From: Ectopseudomonas alcaliphila
Lineage (GTDB): Bacteria; Pseudomonadota; Gammaproteobacteria; Pseudomonadales; Pseudomonadaceae
Direction of reading: 5' to 3'
DNA: 64,000 nt
Assembly: GCF_900101755.1 (NCBI RefSeq)
Contig: NZ_FNAE01000001.1
Span: 1,302,001 to 1,366,000, forward strand
The position numbers and the translations under genes are program-made. This document shows, piece after piece, positions 54,575 to 63,566 of this stretch. Position 1 is the stretch's first letter; every line of letters begins with the position of its first letter. The notes under the pieces were generated by a model. That model saw only the letters and a list, made by a program, of their open reading frames with translations, made no database searches and was not told the DNA's origin.

Positions 54575-55567
54575 TCACATCTTGCCGCGCTTGCGAAACT
54601 CCACCGGTGTTTCCCCGACCCAGCGCTTGAACGCGCGGTAAAAGGTGCTCGGCTCGGAGAAGCCGGTACGCTCGACTATCACTTCGATACGCTCATCGGT
54701 CTTGAGCAACAGCTCCTTGGCCAGGCGACAGCGGTAATCGGTGATCAGGTCGTTGAAGCGCACACCGGCCATGGCCAGTCGCTCGCGCAAGCGCCGCGCC
54801 GGCATGTTCAGGCGACCGGCCACCTGCTCCAGGGTGGCACCGCCATCGACCAGCAACTCGGCGATCAGCTCGCGCACCTGGCGCACCAGATCCAGCCGCT
54901 CGACTTCCGCCAATTGCCGCCGCGCCAGCGACTCGTGCATGCGCAGCAATTCCGGCGCGGCATGGCGCGAGGCCTTGTCCAGCACCGCAGCGTCGAACAG
55001 CAGCGCGCAATCCTCGGCACCCAGCCGCACCGGGCAACCGTAGACCGCCTGGTAGCGCTCAGCGGGTGCGCCCTCGGCATGCATGAAGCGCACCTCTCGC
55101 GGGCGAAAATCGTTTTCGGTCAAGGCCGCGAACAGACGGATCACCGCGCCCGCCAGCATCTCGGGGAAATGACGCGGCGTATCGGCCTCCAGGCCCAACG
55201 TCAGCACGGCTACCTCGCCGTCCACATCAAGGCGCGCATTGAGGGTGTCGGAGAGCAGGCGCACGTAGCGCAGCGCATGACGCAGACCCGCGCCAAAGGT
55301 TTCGCTGGAGAGAAACAGGTATTCCAGAAGCAGGCCATGGAAAGCAGGCAGATGCTGGGCCAGGTACAGCCCGACGTGCTCCTCGCCGCATTCATCGCTG
55401 GCGGCCTTCCAGAACGCTGCTTGTGCAGCATGGGGAAAGCGGCCGGCCGGAAGCCCGCCGGGAGGCAGGCCAACACGCACCAGCACACGGTCAGGATCGA
55501 CCCCGCTGGCACGCAGGGCATCGATTACCGGGCGCATCAGCGCCACATCGTCGGTCAGATCACGCAT
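54575..55567 (-). CDS. AraC family transcriptional regulator
   Basis: A 330-residue regulator with an N-terminal effector domain (about 1-225) of the OruR/ArgR-like type and a C-terminal AraC helix-turn-helix pair (about 235-330). It shows LEQVAGRLNMPARRLRERL and TGFSEPSTFYRAFKRWVGETPVEFR. It sits between the reductase and MaoC genes, so it probably controls this acyl-CoA module. Confidence 0.88.
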   Translation of the reverse strand: MRDLTDDVALMRPVIDALRASGVDPDRVLVRVGLPPGGLPAGRFPHAAQAAFWKAASDECGEEHVGLYLAQHLPAFHGLLLEYLFLSSETFGAGLRHALRYVRLLSDTLNARLDVDGEVAVLTLGLEADTPRHFPEMLAGAVIRLFAALTENDFRPREVRFMHAEGAPAERYQAVYGCPVRLGAEDCALLFDAAVLDKASRHAAPELLRMHESLARRQLAEVERLDLVRQVRELIAELLVDGGATLEQVAGRLNMPARRLRERLAMAGVRFNDLITDYRCRLAKELLLKTDERIEVIVERTGFSEPSTFYRAFKRWVGETPVEFRKRGKM

Positions 55568-55756
55568 GATTCCTGCTGTTCTTCTTATTCGTGAGCGTTA
55601 TTCGTGAACCGCGCCATCTTAGGGGCAGCGAGCCGCCGCGCGCAAACCGCGTAACAGACGGATTGACTACCCTGCGCAAGCTCGGGGCAGAACAGCCAAT
55701 GCCAGCATGGGTCTGAGGGTTAAGCTGCAGACATTCACTCGCCAAGGAGTTCGCCA

Positions 55757-56614
55757 ATGGCCATCGACTGGCTCGATCTCGATGCACCACCTGCCCTGCC
55801 TGGTCTGTTCCTGCGCGCAGCCCTGCGCCGCAAGGTGACTGGCCGCCAGCTACCCAACCTCGGCCTGCGCTGCCGCGTGGACGTGGAGCCGAAACACCTG
55901 GCGCGCTATCGCCAGGTCTGCGCCATCGAAGACAGCCCGTACCTGCCGCCGGTATATCCGCACGTGCTCGCGTTCGGCCTGCAGATGAAGTTGCTCACCG
56001 ACCGCCGCTTTCCCTTCCCGCTGCTGGGCCTGGTGCATTTGGAGAATCGTATCCGTGTACTGCGCCCACTGGGCGGGCTGGGACCGTTCCAGATCAGCGT
56101 GCAGGTCAACGACCTGCAAGCGCACGACAAGGGCGCCACCTTCAGCCTGGTCACCCGCCTGGAAGATCAGCTCGGCCTGCTCTGGGAAGGTGACAGCCGC
56201 ATCCTCTGTCGCGCCCTGCGTCTTGAAGGGCAGCCGCAGCCACGTGCTGAGCAAGAACCGCTGGAGTTGGCGCCACTGCTCGACTGGGCCGCCCCTGCCG
56301 ACACCGGGCGACGCTATGCGCGGGTGGCCGGCGACTACAACCCGATCCACCTGTCTGCCGTGACGGCACGGCTGTTCGGCTTCCCCCGCGCCATCGCCCA
56401 CGGTCTGTGGAACAAGGCGCGCAGCCTGGCGGCGCTGCAGGCGCACCTGCCGCAGGCCGGCTACGAGGTGGAGGTGCGTTTTCAGAAGCCGGTGCTGCTG
56501 CCGACCCATGTCGCCCTGCTGGCCAGCGAGCCCGGCCCGAGCGGCCAGTTCCGCCTGATCGGCGAGAAGGACACGCCGCATATGGCCGGTAGCTGGCAGC
56601 CGTTGACTGTCTGA
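55757..56614 (+). CDS. MaoC-like dehydratase (hotdog fold)
   Basis: A 285-residue protein with a C-terminal MaoC domain. The catalytic site is AGDYNPIHLSAVTARLFGFPRAIAHGLW, holding the Asp-x4-His pattern of (R)-specific enoyl-CoA hydratases. The N-terminal ~130 residues form a second, degenerate hotdog. It would hydrate enoyl-CoA between the thiolase and reductase steps. AAGGAG lies before the ATG, and it is divergent from the AraC gene. Confidence 0.88.
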   Translation: MAIDWLDLDAPPALPGLFLRAALRRKVTGRQLPNLGLRCRVDVEPKHLARYRQVCAIEDSPYLPPVYPHVLAFGLQMKLLTDRRFPFPLLGLVHLENRIRVLRPLGGLGPFQISVQVNDLQAHDKGATFSLVTRLEDQLGLLWEGDSRILCRALRLEGQPQPRAEQEPLELAPLLDWAAPADTGRRYARVAGDYNPIHLSAVTARLFGFPRAIAHGLWNKARSLAALQAHLPQAGYEVEVRFQKPVLLPTHVALLASEPGPSGQFRLIGEKDTPHMAGSWQPLTV

Positions 56615-56615
56615 C

Positions 56616-56677
56616 GTAGCCCGACGTTATCCGGGAGCTGATATCGAGAACATCCGCCCCGGATTGCATCCGGGCTA
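56616..56677. repeat. Extragenic inverted repeat GTAGCCCG/CGGGCTAC
   Basis: GTAGCCCGACGTTATCCGGG faces CCCGGATTGCATCCGGGCTAC after the MaoC gene. Confidence 0.65.
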
Positions 56678-56693
56678 CGGGCTATGCGTTTGC

Positions 56694-56757
56694 GTAGGAG
56701 CGAGCTCTGCTCGCGAATCTGGCCAGCGGAAAAGCTTCGCGAGCAGAGCTCGCTCCC
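56694..56757. repeat. REPIN with perfect 20-base arms
   Basis: The arm at 56698-56717 (GAGCGAGCTCTGCTCGCGAA) is the exact reverse complement of 56736-56755, with an 18-base loop. Confidence 0.85.
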
Positions 56758-56850
56758 ACAAAAGTCTCTGCTCTGCCGACGCCTTCCCGCCAACGACTTG
56801 CGGTCGCCTCCGTTCGAGCCGAAGCTATGCGGCTCGACAGGAGCCGCACC

Positions 56851-57156
56851 ATGAACATCGCTGCACTCACCGCCCGCATGCACGCCATTCGCGATCACAA
56901 CGATTGGCGCCGTTACCAGAGCCCGAAGAACCTGGCCATGGCCGCCAGCGTGGAGATGGCCGAGCTGGTGGAAATCTTCCAGTGGTTGAGCGAAGAGCAG
57001 TCCCGCCAGTTGCCTCCCGAACAGCTCGCCCACGCCGGTCAGGAAGTGGCCGATGTGGTGCTCTATCTCCTGCAGCTGTGCAGTGAACTGGGCATCGACA
57101 TGAATCAGGCGGTGCTCGACAAGCTCGCCGACAACGAACGGCGCTTCCTCAAATGA
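56851..57156 (+). CDS. MazG-like nucleotide pyrophosphohydrolase
   Basis: A 101-residue all-helical MazG-type protein. The metal-binding motifs are VEMAELVEIFQW and GQEVADVVLYLLQL (EVxDV). Such proteins remove faulty NTPs. The ATG at 56851 follows AGGAG. It overlaps cmoM by four bases. Confidence 0.85.
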   Translation: MNIAALTARMHAIRDHNDWRRYQSPKNLAMAASVEMAELVEIFQWLSEEQSRQLPPEQLAHAGQEVADVVLYLLQLCSELGIDMNQAVLDKLADNERRFLK

Positions 57157-57902
57157 GCGACCGCCACTTCGACGAACTCGCGACCCGCTTCGCCGAGAAG
57201 ATCTACGGCGGCGCCAAGGGTGCCATCCGCCTCGCCGTGCTGCAGGCCGACCTGGCCGAAACCCTGCCGGAGCGCCCACTGCGCGTGCTGGATGTCGGTG
57301 CCGGTCTCGGTCACATGAGCCTGTGGCTGGCCCAGCGCGGCCACCAGGTCACCCTGGCCGAGCCCGCCGAACCCATGCTCGAAGGGGCACGCCAGCGCTT
57401 CGCCGAAGCCGGACAGCACGCCACGTTCATTCAAGCGCCCTGGCAGGAACTGCTCGGCCAGCTGCAGGAGCCTTTCGATCTGGTGCTGTGCCATGCCGTG
57501 CTGGAATGGCTGGCCGAGCCGGCAGCCATCCTGCCGGTGCTACACCAACTGACTTCCAAGGACGGCTGGCTGTCGCTGGCGTTCTACAACAAGGACGCGC
57601 TGATCTACCGCAACCTGCTCAAGGGCCATTTTCGCAAGCTGCGCAAGGAACGCTTCGCCGGCGAAAAGCAAAGCCTGACCCCACAGCAACCGGTCGACCC
57701 ACGCCAACTGGCCACGCAACTTGGCGCGTACTGGCAGGTCGAAAGCCGTAGCGGCGTGCGTGTTTTCCATGACTACATGCCGCAGGAATTCCAGGCCAGG
57801 GCCGAGCTGATCGACCTGCTGGAAATGGAGCTGGCGCATCGACGCCACCCGAGTTTCACCGGCCTGGGTCGCTACCTGCACTGGATCTGCCGACCCATCT
57901 GA
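57153..57902 (+). CDS. cmoM: tRNA 5-carboxymethoxyuridine methyltransferase CmoM
   Basis: A 249-residue class I SAM enzyme: VLDVGAGLGHMSLWLAQRG, then LCHAVLEWLAEP and AFYNKDALIYRNLLKGHFRKL, the CmoM/SmtA signature. It methylates cmo5U34 in tRNA to mcmo5U. The start overlaps the MazG-like stop. Confidence 0.92.
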   Translation: MSDRHFDELATRFAEKIYGGAKGAIRLAVLQADLAETLPERPLRVLDVGAGLGHMSLWLAQRGHQVTLAEPAEPMLEGARQRFAEAGQHATFIQAPWQELLGQLQEPFDLVLCHAVLEWLAEPAAILPVLHQLTSKDGWLSLAFYNKDALIYRNLLKGHFRKLRKERFAGEKQSLTPQQPVDPRQLATQLGAYWQVESRSGVRVFHDYMPQEFQARAELIDLLEMELAHRRHPSFTGLGRYLHWICRPI

Positions 57903-57977
57903 GCGCGTTGGACGAAGCCGGCAGTCCGGCGTAGCCTGAAGCCATCGGGGATATCGCGCGCGACCACGGAGACGACC

Positions 57978-58559
57978 ATGCGCACCGCCATAGCCATATT
58001 CATCCTGCCGCTGCTGGCCGCCTGCCAGAGCCCGAACCCCTATCAGGCCGAGTCGTTGCCGATGCCACCGGCACCACCCGAAGCGGCCACCACCTTCGAC
58101 CGCAGCGCCTACCCGGCCGCACCGCGCGACTACGGCCGCTACCGCAGCTGGAGTTGGCTGGATGGCCGTGCGCCAGGCGGTGATCAGCTGGCCGACAGCG
58201 TCAGCGCCGGCCTCGACCAGTACGGTCTGCGTCCGGCACTCGATGGCCCTGGCGACGTGCTGGTCAACGCCCGCATCAGCCAGGAAACCCGCCTGCGCCA
58301 ATATCAGGACAACGTCGGTGGCTACTACGGCACCGGCAGCCACTGGGACCGCCGCTACGGCGCCTACGGTAGCGTCCCTATCGTGCGCACCTACGAACAG
58401 AAAGTGGCCGTGGTGCGCATCGAACTGATCGACCCACGCGACCGCCAGGTGGTCTGGTCAGGCAGCGGCGAAGCCGTGGCCGGCAAGGACCAGGCGGCGC
58501 AGGCCGACGCCATGCGCGCGGCCATCCGCAGCGCGCTGGACGGCTATCCCCCCTATTGA
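57978..58559 (+). CDS. DUF4136 lipoprotein (first of pair)
   Basis: A 193-residue lipoprotein with lipobox LLAAC (Cys near 16), a Pro-rich linker, and a DUF4136 domain ([36 protein letters not shown]). It is probably in the outer or inner membrane. A homologous lipoprotein follows 21 bases on. Confidence 0.85.
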   Translation: MRTAIAIFILPLLAACQSPNPYQAESLPMPPAPPEAATTFDRSAYPAAPRDYGRYRSWSWLDGRAPGGDQLADSVSAGLDQYGLRPALDGPGDVLVNARISQETRLRQYQDNVGGYYGTGSHWDRRYGAYGSVPIVRTYEQKVAVVRIELIDPRDRQVVWSGSGEAVAGKDQAAQADAMRAAIRSALDGYPPY

Positions 58560-58580
58560 TCGACTGCCCTGGAGAGCATC

Positions 58581-59135
58581 ATGCGTAACCTGTCCTACCT
58601 GATCCTGGCCCTGCTGCTGAGTGGCTGCGCCAGCGTCAGCCTGGAGCGCGACTTCGACCCCAGTCGTGATTTCGCCGCCTACCGCACCTGGAGCTGGATG
58701 GACGACAAGCTCGCCTATCAACCCAATGACGCCCGCCTGAAAAGCGATATCACCGAGGCGCGCATCAGCCAGGCCGTGACCGAGCAGCTCGACCAGCGAG
58801 GCCTGCGCCAGGCGGCCGATGGCCAGGGCGACCTCAAGGTGCAAAGCGTGCTGATCGTCGACGAGCGCCAGGACCAGATCACCACCCAATACGGCGGCGG
58901 CTGGGGTGGCTATTGGGGCGGTTACTGGGGCGGCCCGGCCTTCACCGAAACCCGCCGGGTCGACTACAAGGTCGCCACCCTGCAGATCGATCTGTACGAC
59001 GCCAAGGACGGCAAACTGGTCTGGCGCGGCAGCGGCGAGCAGATCATGCGCAGCCAGCCACCCACACCCGCTGAACGCGAACGCGCGATCCGCGAAACCG
59101 TCACCCAGGTGCTCTCGCAATATCCACCGCGCTGA
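58581..59135 (+). CDS. DUF4136 lipoprotein (second of pair)
   Basis: A 184-residue lipoprotein with lipobox LLSGC and the same fold as the gene before it (TWSWMDDKL, ARISQAVTEQL, LVWRGSGEQ). It has a Gly/Tyr/Trp-rich insert (YGGGWGGYWGGYWGG) in the middle. GGAGAG precedes the ATG. Confidence 0.87.
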   Translation: MRNLSYLILALLLSGCASVSLERDFDPSRDFAAYRTWSWMDDKLAYQPNDARLKSDITEARISQAVTEQLDQRGLRQAADGQGDLKVQSVLIVDERQDQITTQYGGGWGGYWGGYWGGPAFTETRRVDYKVATLQIDLYDAKDGKLVWRGSGEQIMRSQPPTPAERERAIRETVTQVLSQYPPR

Positions 59136-59151
59136 ACAAGGACCCTCCGGT

Positions 59152-59637
59152 TTGAACGCCAACCTGCAACACCGCCCGGCCACGGCCAGCGACCTCGGTG
59201 ACGTGGTCGCTTTCCCACAGAACCTCGATGAATTGTTCTTCTGTTACCCGAAAGCCATCTGGCCGCTGAACGTCGGACAGCTCGCCGCCGCCATCGCCGA
59301 GCGGCGCGAAAGCACCGTGGTGGAACTTGATGGGAAGGTCGCCGGCTTCGCCAATTTCTACCAGTGGCAGCACGGCGAATTCTGCGCCCTGGGCAACCTG
59401 ATGGTGGCGCCCTGGGCGCGCAGTCAGGGCGTCGCTCAGTACCTGGTGGAGGTGATGGAGAAGATCGCCCGCGAGCGCTACAAGGCGCCACTGATGAAGG
59501 TGTCCTGCTTCAACGCCAATGCAGGCGGGCTGCTGCTCTATGCCCGCCTGGGCTACCAGGCCGTCGGCATCGTCGAACGCCGCGCCCCGGATGGTAGCCG
59601 CGTGGCGCTGGTGCAACTGGAAAAAGCCCTGCCGTAA
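59152..59637 (+). CDS. GNAT family acetyltransferase, PA4794-like
   Basis: A 161-residue GNAT very like PA4794 of P. aeruginosa, whose structure is known and which acetylates C-terminal lysine of peptides. It shares DELFFCYPKAIWPL, GFANFYQWQHGEFCALGNLMV and KVSCFNANAGGLLLY. The start is a TTG at 59152 behind AAGGA; no ATG or GTG fits the family N-terminus. Confidence 0.87.
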   Translation: MNANLQHRPATASDLGDVVAFPQNLDELFFCYPKAIWPLNVGQLAAAIAERRESTVVELDGKVAGFANFYQWQHGEFCALGNLMVAPWARSQGVAQYLVEVMEKIARERYKAPLMKVSCFNANAGGLLLYARLGYQAVGIVERRAPDGSRVALVQLEKALP

Positions 59638-59678
59638 CGCCCTCGCCCGTCACCCGATTGTCCTCTCTGGAGTTACCC

Positions 59679-60128
59679 ATGAACCACATCAGCGGCTGGT
59701 TGCTGGCCCTGCCCTTTCTCGCCGGCGCCGTGCTGCCTCTGCAGGCGGGCATCAACGGCCAGCTCGCCCGCCAGCTTTCCAGCGTTTTCGCCGCCGCATT
59801 GATCTCCTTCGCCGTCGGCAGCCTGGCGCTGCTGCTGATGACCCTGAGCCAGCGCGAGATGCCTGGTCTCGGTGCGCTCAAGGGACTTACCTGGTGGCAC
59901 TGGAGCGGTGGCCTGCTCGGTGCCTTCTTCATCGCCACAGCGGCCTTCGCCGGGCCGCGGGTCGGCGCACTGCTGTTCATGGTGCTGGTGATCGCCGGAC
60001 AACTGGCCATGGCCATCACGCTCGATCATTTCGGCTGGGCCGGTTTTCGCGAAGCGCCGATCACCTTTGGCAAGGTGGCGGGCCTGCTGCTGATCGTCGC
60101 CGGCATCTGGATGATTCGCCGCGGCTGA
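59679..60128 (+). CDS. YdcZ-type DMT family transporter
   Basis: A 149-residue protein with five hydrophobic segments (LALPFLAGAVLPLQAGINGQLARQL and others). This is the YdcZ family, half-size DMT transporters. The substrate is unknown. TGGAG lies before the ATG. Confidence 0.85.
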   Translation: MNHISGWLLALPFLAGAVLPLQAGINGQLARQLSSVFAAALISFAVGSLALLLMTLSQREMPGLGALKGLTWWHWSGGLLGAFFIATAAFAGPRVGALLFMVLVIAGQLAMAITLDHFGWAGFREAPITFGKVAGLLLIVAGIWMIRRG

Positions 60129-60221
60129 CAAGCGGCGGCAAATACTGGCAAATGGACATCCTCGCGCTCACGAAAAGGCGCTATGCTCAGGCAAGCAGCT
60201 TCTGTGATCACAAAAAAAGCC

Positions 60222-60248
60222 TCCTGGAGAAGGCTCTGACGTCGCCTG
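60222..60248 (-). terminator. Terminator-like hairpin on the minus strand, no gene upstream
   Basis: In the minus direction AGCCTTCTCCAGGAGGCT folds and is followed by seven T. No minus-strand gene is known upstream of it. Confidence 0.6.
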
Positions 60249-60291
60249 CGACGGCCCGGAGGTGGCCGCCAGCGGTGGCAGGCCGAACACG

Positions 60292-61419
60292 ATGACCGAC
60301 GCCGAAGTACCGCGCCAGCCCAATACCTTCGCCCTGTGGCGTGAGGTGGATGACACCCGCATCCGCACGCGTCTGGGGAGCTTCTTCTATGTCCTCGCCT
60401 GGCTGCTGACCTGGGTATTCAGCGCGGCACCGGGCAGCCTGATGGTCAGCGGCGTGCTGGGCAGCGCAGTGTTCGCCGTACTCCTGGCAGCGCGCCTGCT
60501 GCACCGTCCCGATGACCTCGACAGCCCTGAACAGTTGCAGCGCTGGCTGGATCGTCACTGGGGCCTGATCCTCCTGACCTCGTTGTGCTGGGGCCAGGCC
60601 CACGCGCTGGCGCTATACAATGACAACTACAACGACTCGGAAATGATCGCCACCCTGGCCACGGTGGCCTTCAGCACGGCAATGACCTTCAACTTCGCCA
60701 TGCGCCGTGGCCGCGCCCTGTTGGCACTGGCCCTGCTCTACCTGCCGGGCCTGGCGGTGATGGCCCTGAACTGGCAGCAACAGCATGCGATGCTGATCAC
60801 CCTGACCGTCTACCTCAGCTATCTGGTGCTGGTGCTCGGCCGTAATCATCGTGAATACCGCGCCACCCTCGATCTGGAATTGAAGCTGCTGGAGCAGCAG
60901 AGCCAGCTCGATCTGCTCAGCCGCACCGACAGCCTGACCCAGCTGGGCAACCGCTATCAGTTCAACAACCTGTTCCCCAGCCTGGTGGCCAATGCGGTGC
61001 GCCAGGGCGAGCCACTGTCGCTGGTACTGATGGATATCGACTTCTTCAAGAAGGTCAACGATGAACATGGCCATGCCGGTGGCGATGCCTGCCTGAGCGC
61101 GTTCGCCGAACGCATGCGCAAGGTGTTTCGCCGCGATGCCGACGCGCTGCTGCGCCTGGGTGGCGAAGAATTCGGAGTGCTGCTGCCGGGCACCTCCCTG
61201 GCACAGGCCTGGGAGCTGGCCGAACACTTTCGCCAGGAACTGGAAGCGGAAGGCCTGCAGCTGACCGGTCAGCGCGTGGAGCTGACCACCAGCCTCGGCG
61301 TCGGCTGTTTCAGCAGCCGTCAGGACGGCAACGCCGACGCCTTCTTCAGACGCGTCGACGGCGCGCTGTATCGTGCCAAGCGCGAAGGCCGCAACCGCCT
61401 GGTTGCAGCTGAGCACTGA
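60292..61419 (+). CDS. Diguanylate cyclase with N-terminal membrane domain
   Basis: A 375-residue protein. About five to six membrane segments (35-180) lead to a GGDEF domain (about 205-370) with intact LGGEEF near 289 and an inhibitory RxxD site (RDAD) seven residues earlier. It should make c-di-GMP and show product inhibition. The ATG at 60292 was chosen as it begins a plausible cytoplasmic tail; an earlier frame has no good RBS. Confidence 0.88.
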   Translation: MTDAEVPRQPNTFALWREVDDTRIRTRLGSFFYVLAWLLTWVFSAAPGSLMVSGVLGSAVFAVLLAARLLHRPDDLDSPEQLQRWLDRHWGLILLTSLCWGQAHALALYNDNYNDSEMIATLATVAFSTAMTFNFAMRRGRALLALALLYLPGLAVMALNWQQQHAMLITLTVYLSYLVLVLGRNHREYRATLDLELKLLEQQSQLDLLSRTDSLTQLGNRYQFNNLFPSLVANAVRQGEPLSLVLMDIDFFKKVNDEHGHAGGDACLSAFAERMRKVFRRDADALLRLGGEEFGVLLPGTSLAQAWELAEHFRQELEAEGLQLTGQRVELTTSLGVGCFSSRQDGNADAFFRRVDGALYRAKREGRNRLVAAEH

Positions 61420-61434
61420 GAACGGAGCTCAGGA

Positions 61435-63366
61435 TTACAGCCTGAACTTGCCCATCTGCCCGGCCAGATCATCGGCCAGACGACTAAGGGTCTGGCAATC
61501 CTCACGACAGGCGCGCACCTCTCCGGCGGTGGCGTGCGCCAGGTCGGCGATGCCTTGCACGTTGCGGTTGATCTCCTCGGTCACCGAGCTCTGCTCTTCG
61601 GTCGCCGCTGCCACCTGGGTGTTCATGTCACTGATGCGCTCGATCTGCCCGGTGATGGCGCCGAGCGACTGCCCGGTGCGCTGACTGGATTCGACGCCGG
61701 TACCGGTGGCCGATTGCCCCGCGTGCATGGAGCTGACGGCCGTTTCCGCGCCCTGCTTGAGGCGTTGAATCATCTGCTGGATTTCGTCGGTCGACGCCTG
61801 GGTGCGGCTGGCCAGGGTGCGCACTTCGTCTGCCACCACAGCAAAACCACGCCCCATCTCCCCGGCGCGCGCGGCCTCGATGGCGGCGTTAAGCGCCAGC
61901 AGGTTGGTCTGCTCGGAGATACCGCGAATCACCGCCAACACCTGATCGATGGAAGCGACCTGCTCGGCCAACTCGGCCACCGCACCCGCTGCGCTGCCGA
62001 TATCGGCGGACATCCGCTCGATATGGGCGATGGATTGGCCCACCACCTGACGCGCGCTCTGCGCTTCTTCACGTGCGCTGTGCGAGGACTGCGCGGCGTT
62101 GCTGGCATTGCGCGCGATCTCCTGCACGGTCAGGCCCATCTCGTGCACGGCAGTGGCCACCATGTCGGTCATTTCCTGCTGCTGACCGGCGCGCCCTGCG
62201 GTGTTCTCCACCACCCGCGCCACCTGGCCGACCGCCGTGCGCAAACGCTCGCTGGTAGCCAGTACATCGCCGATCAGATCGCGCTGACTGGCGAGAAAAC
62301 GGTTGAAGCCACGCGCCAGGTCGCCCAGCTCGTCGGCTCGCGATTCATCCAGACGCCGCGTCAGGTCACCGCCACCGCCACCGATTTCCACCAGCGCCAG
62401 TGTCACCTGACGAATCGGTCGCACCAGGCCACGCGCCAGCAGCACCACCAGGCCGAGGAACAACAGCGCCACGGCCACACCGATCAGGCTGGTCATCAGC
62501 AGCGCCTGACGGGCCTCGGCGTAGACTTCGGCCTCGGGCACTTCGCTGACCAGCAGCCAGTCGATGCTGGCGAACTTCTGCGCCACGGCGAGAAAGGTCT
62601 CGCCATCGCGTTCGAAGCGCACCGCTCGGCTGTCGCCGGCGAGTACCTGGCGGCTGGCATCGGCGCCGAAGAGTTCGCCGAGCTTGCCGCTACCGCTCAG
62701 TTGCGAACGCGGGTGCACCTTGACGTTGCCCTGGCTGTCGATCAGAAACACCTGACCACGCTCGCCGAAACGGAATTCGCTGATCATCTTCGACATGTCT
62801 GCCAGGTTGTAGCCCAGCCCTGACACGCCGAGGGTCTTGCCTTCGCGCTTGATGCGCTGGTTGATGAACAGCGTGGGCAGCCGCGTGGTCTTGTCGATGT
62901 CGATTTCCAGCACCCGGTCACGGTCGCTGTCGACCAGGCGATAGAACCACTGGTTCTCCGCCTGGCTGCGATCGAGGGTGCGCATCAGCCCTTCACCGGT
63001 GGTGTAGTTGCCACTGGCCAGAGCGACGATGGAGGTGGTCATGGCGTTCTGCTGGGCGCGCACGCCTTCCAGGTAGCGAGCAAATTCGTCACGCCGGGAA
63101 GCATCCTCGCCAGCGGTCAGCCAGTCCTGCACCAGGCTGTTCTCGGCAATCGAGGCGTTGGCGGTGATTGGCGCAGTCAGCACCCGCTCCAGGTCATTGC
63201 GGATCGCCAGCACCCGCGCGGGCAGCGCTTCTTCGATCAGGTAGCGCTCGGTCAGGCGATTGACCACCGCAGAGTAGATGCCGACGACTATCAGAATGCT
63301 GGCCAACAGGGCGGCGCCCATGCTGAGGATCAATTGCCACTGAATACTGCGTTGCCAGAGGCGCAT
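61435..63366 (-). CDS. Methyl-accepting chemotaxis protein
   Basis: A 643-residue chemoreceptor. TM1 is at about 12-35, a Cache-type periplasmic sensor at 36-330 ([30 protein letters not shown]), TM2 at about 340-362, then a HAMP domain and the signalling hairpin. The tip [21 protein letters not shown] is fully conserved. The ligand is not known. The ATG at 63366 has GGGAGAAG upstream, and a near-perfect sigma-28 promoter lies 90-120 bases before it. Confidence 0.93.
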   Translation of the reverse strand: MRLWQRSIQWQLILSMGAALLASILIVVGIYSAVVNRLTERYLIEEALPARVLAIRNDLERVLTAPITANASIAENSLVQDWLTAGEDASRRDEFARYLEGVRAQQNAMTTSIVALASGNYTTGEGLMRTLDRSQAENQWFYRLVDSDRDRVLEIDIDKTTRLPTLFINQRIKREGKTLGVSGLGYNLADMSKMISEFRFGERGQVFLIDSQGNVKVHPRSQLSGSGKLGELFGADASRQVLAGDSRAVRFERDGETFLAVAQKFASIDWLLVSEVPEAEVYAEARQALLMTSLIGVAVALLFLGLVVLLARGLVRPIRQVTLALVEIGGGGGDLTRRLDESRADELGDLARGFNRFLASQRDLIGDVLATSERLRTAVGQVARVVENTAGRAGQQQEMTDMVATAVHEMGLTVQEIARNASNAAQSSHSAREEAQSARQVVGQSIAHIERMSADIGSAAGAVAELAEQVASIDQVLAVIRGISEQTNLLALNAAIEAARAGEMGRGFAVVADEVRTLASRTQASTDEIQQMIQRLKQGAETAVSSMHAGQSATGTGVESSQRTGQSLGAITGQIERISDMNTQVAAATEEQSSVTEEINRNVQGIADLAHATAGEVRACREDCQTLSRLADDLAGQMGKFRL

Positions 63367-63456
63367 GGAGGCTTCTCCCGGTGGTGGTTTGGAGTTTGAC
63401 CAGGCAATTGGATACAAAAATGTACACAAATTGCAAATCGGTTACCGCCAGATTTC

Positions 63457-63483
63457 ATATCGGCGCGTCACCACCAGGTTTTA
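63457..63483 (-). promoter_or_regulatory. Sigma-28 (FliA) promoter of the chemoreceptor gene
   Basis: The minus strand has TAAA (63483-63480), exactly 15 bases, then GCCGATAT (63464-63457), against the consensus TAAA-N15-GCCGATAA. Confidence 0.82.
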
Positions 63484-63566
63484 TTCGCCGCAGACCGGAG
63501 GATTTGCAGTGATGGTCAGGGCTCAGACCAGAGCGGTCGGCGCCCGCATACCACCAGCGAGTCGCG

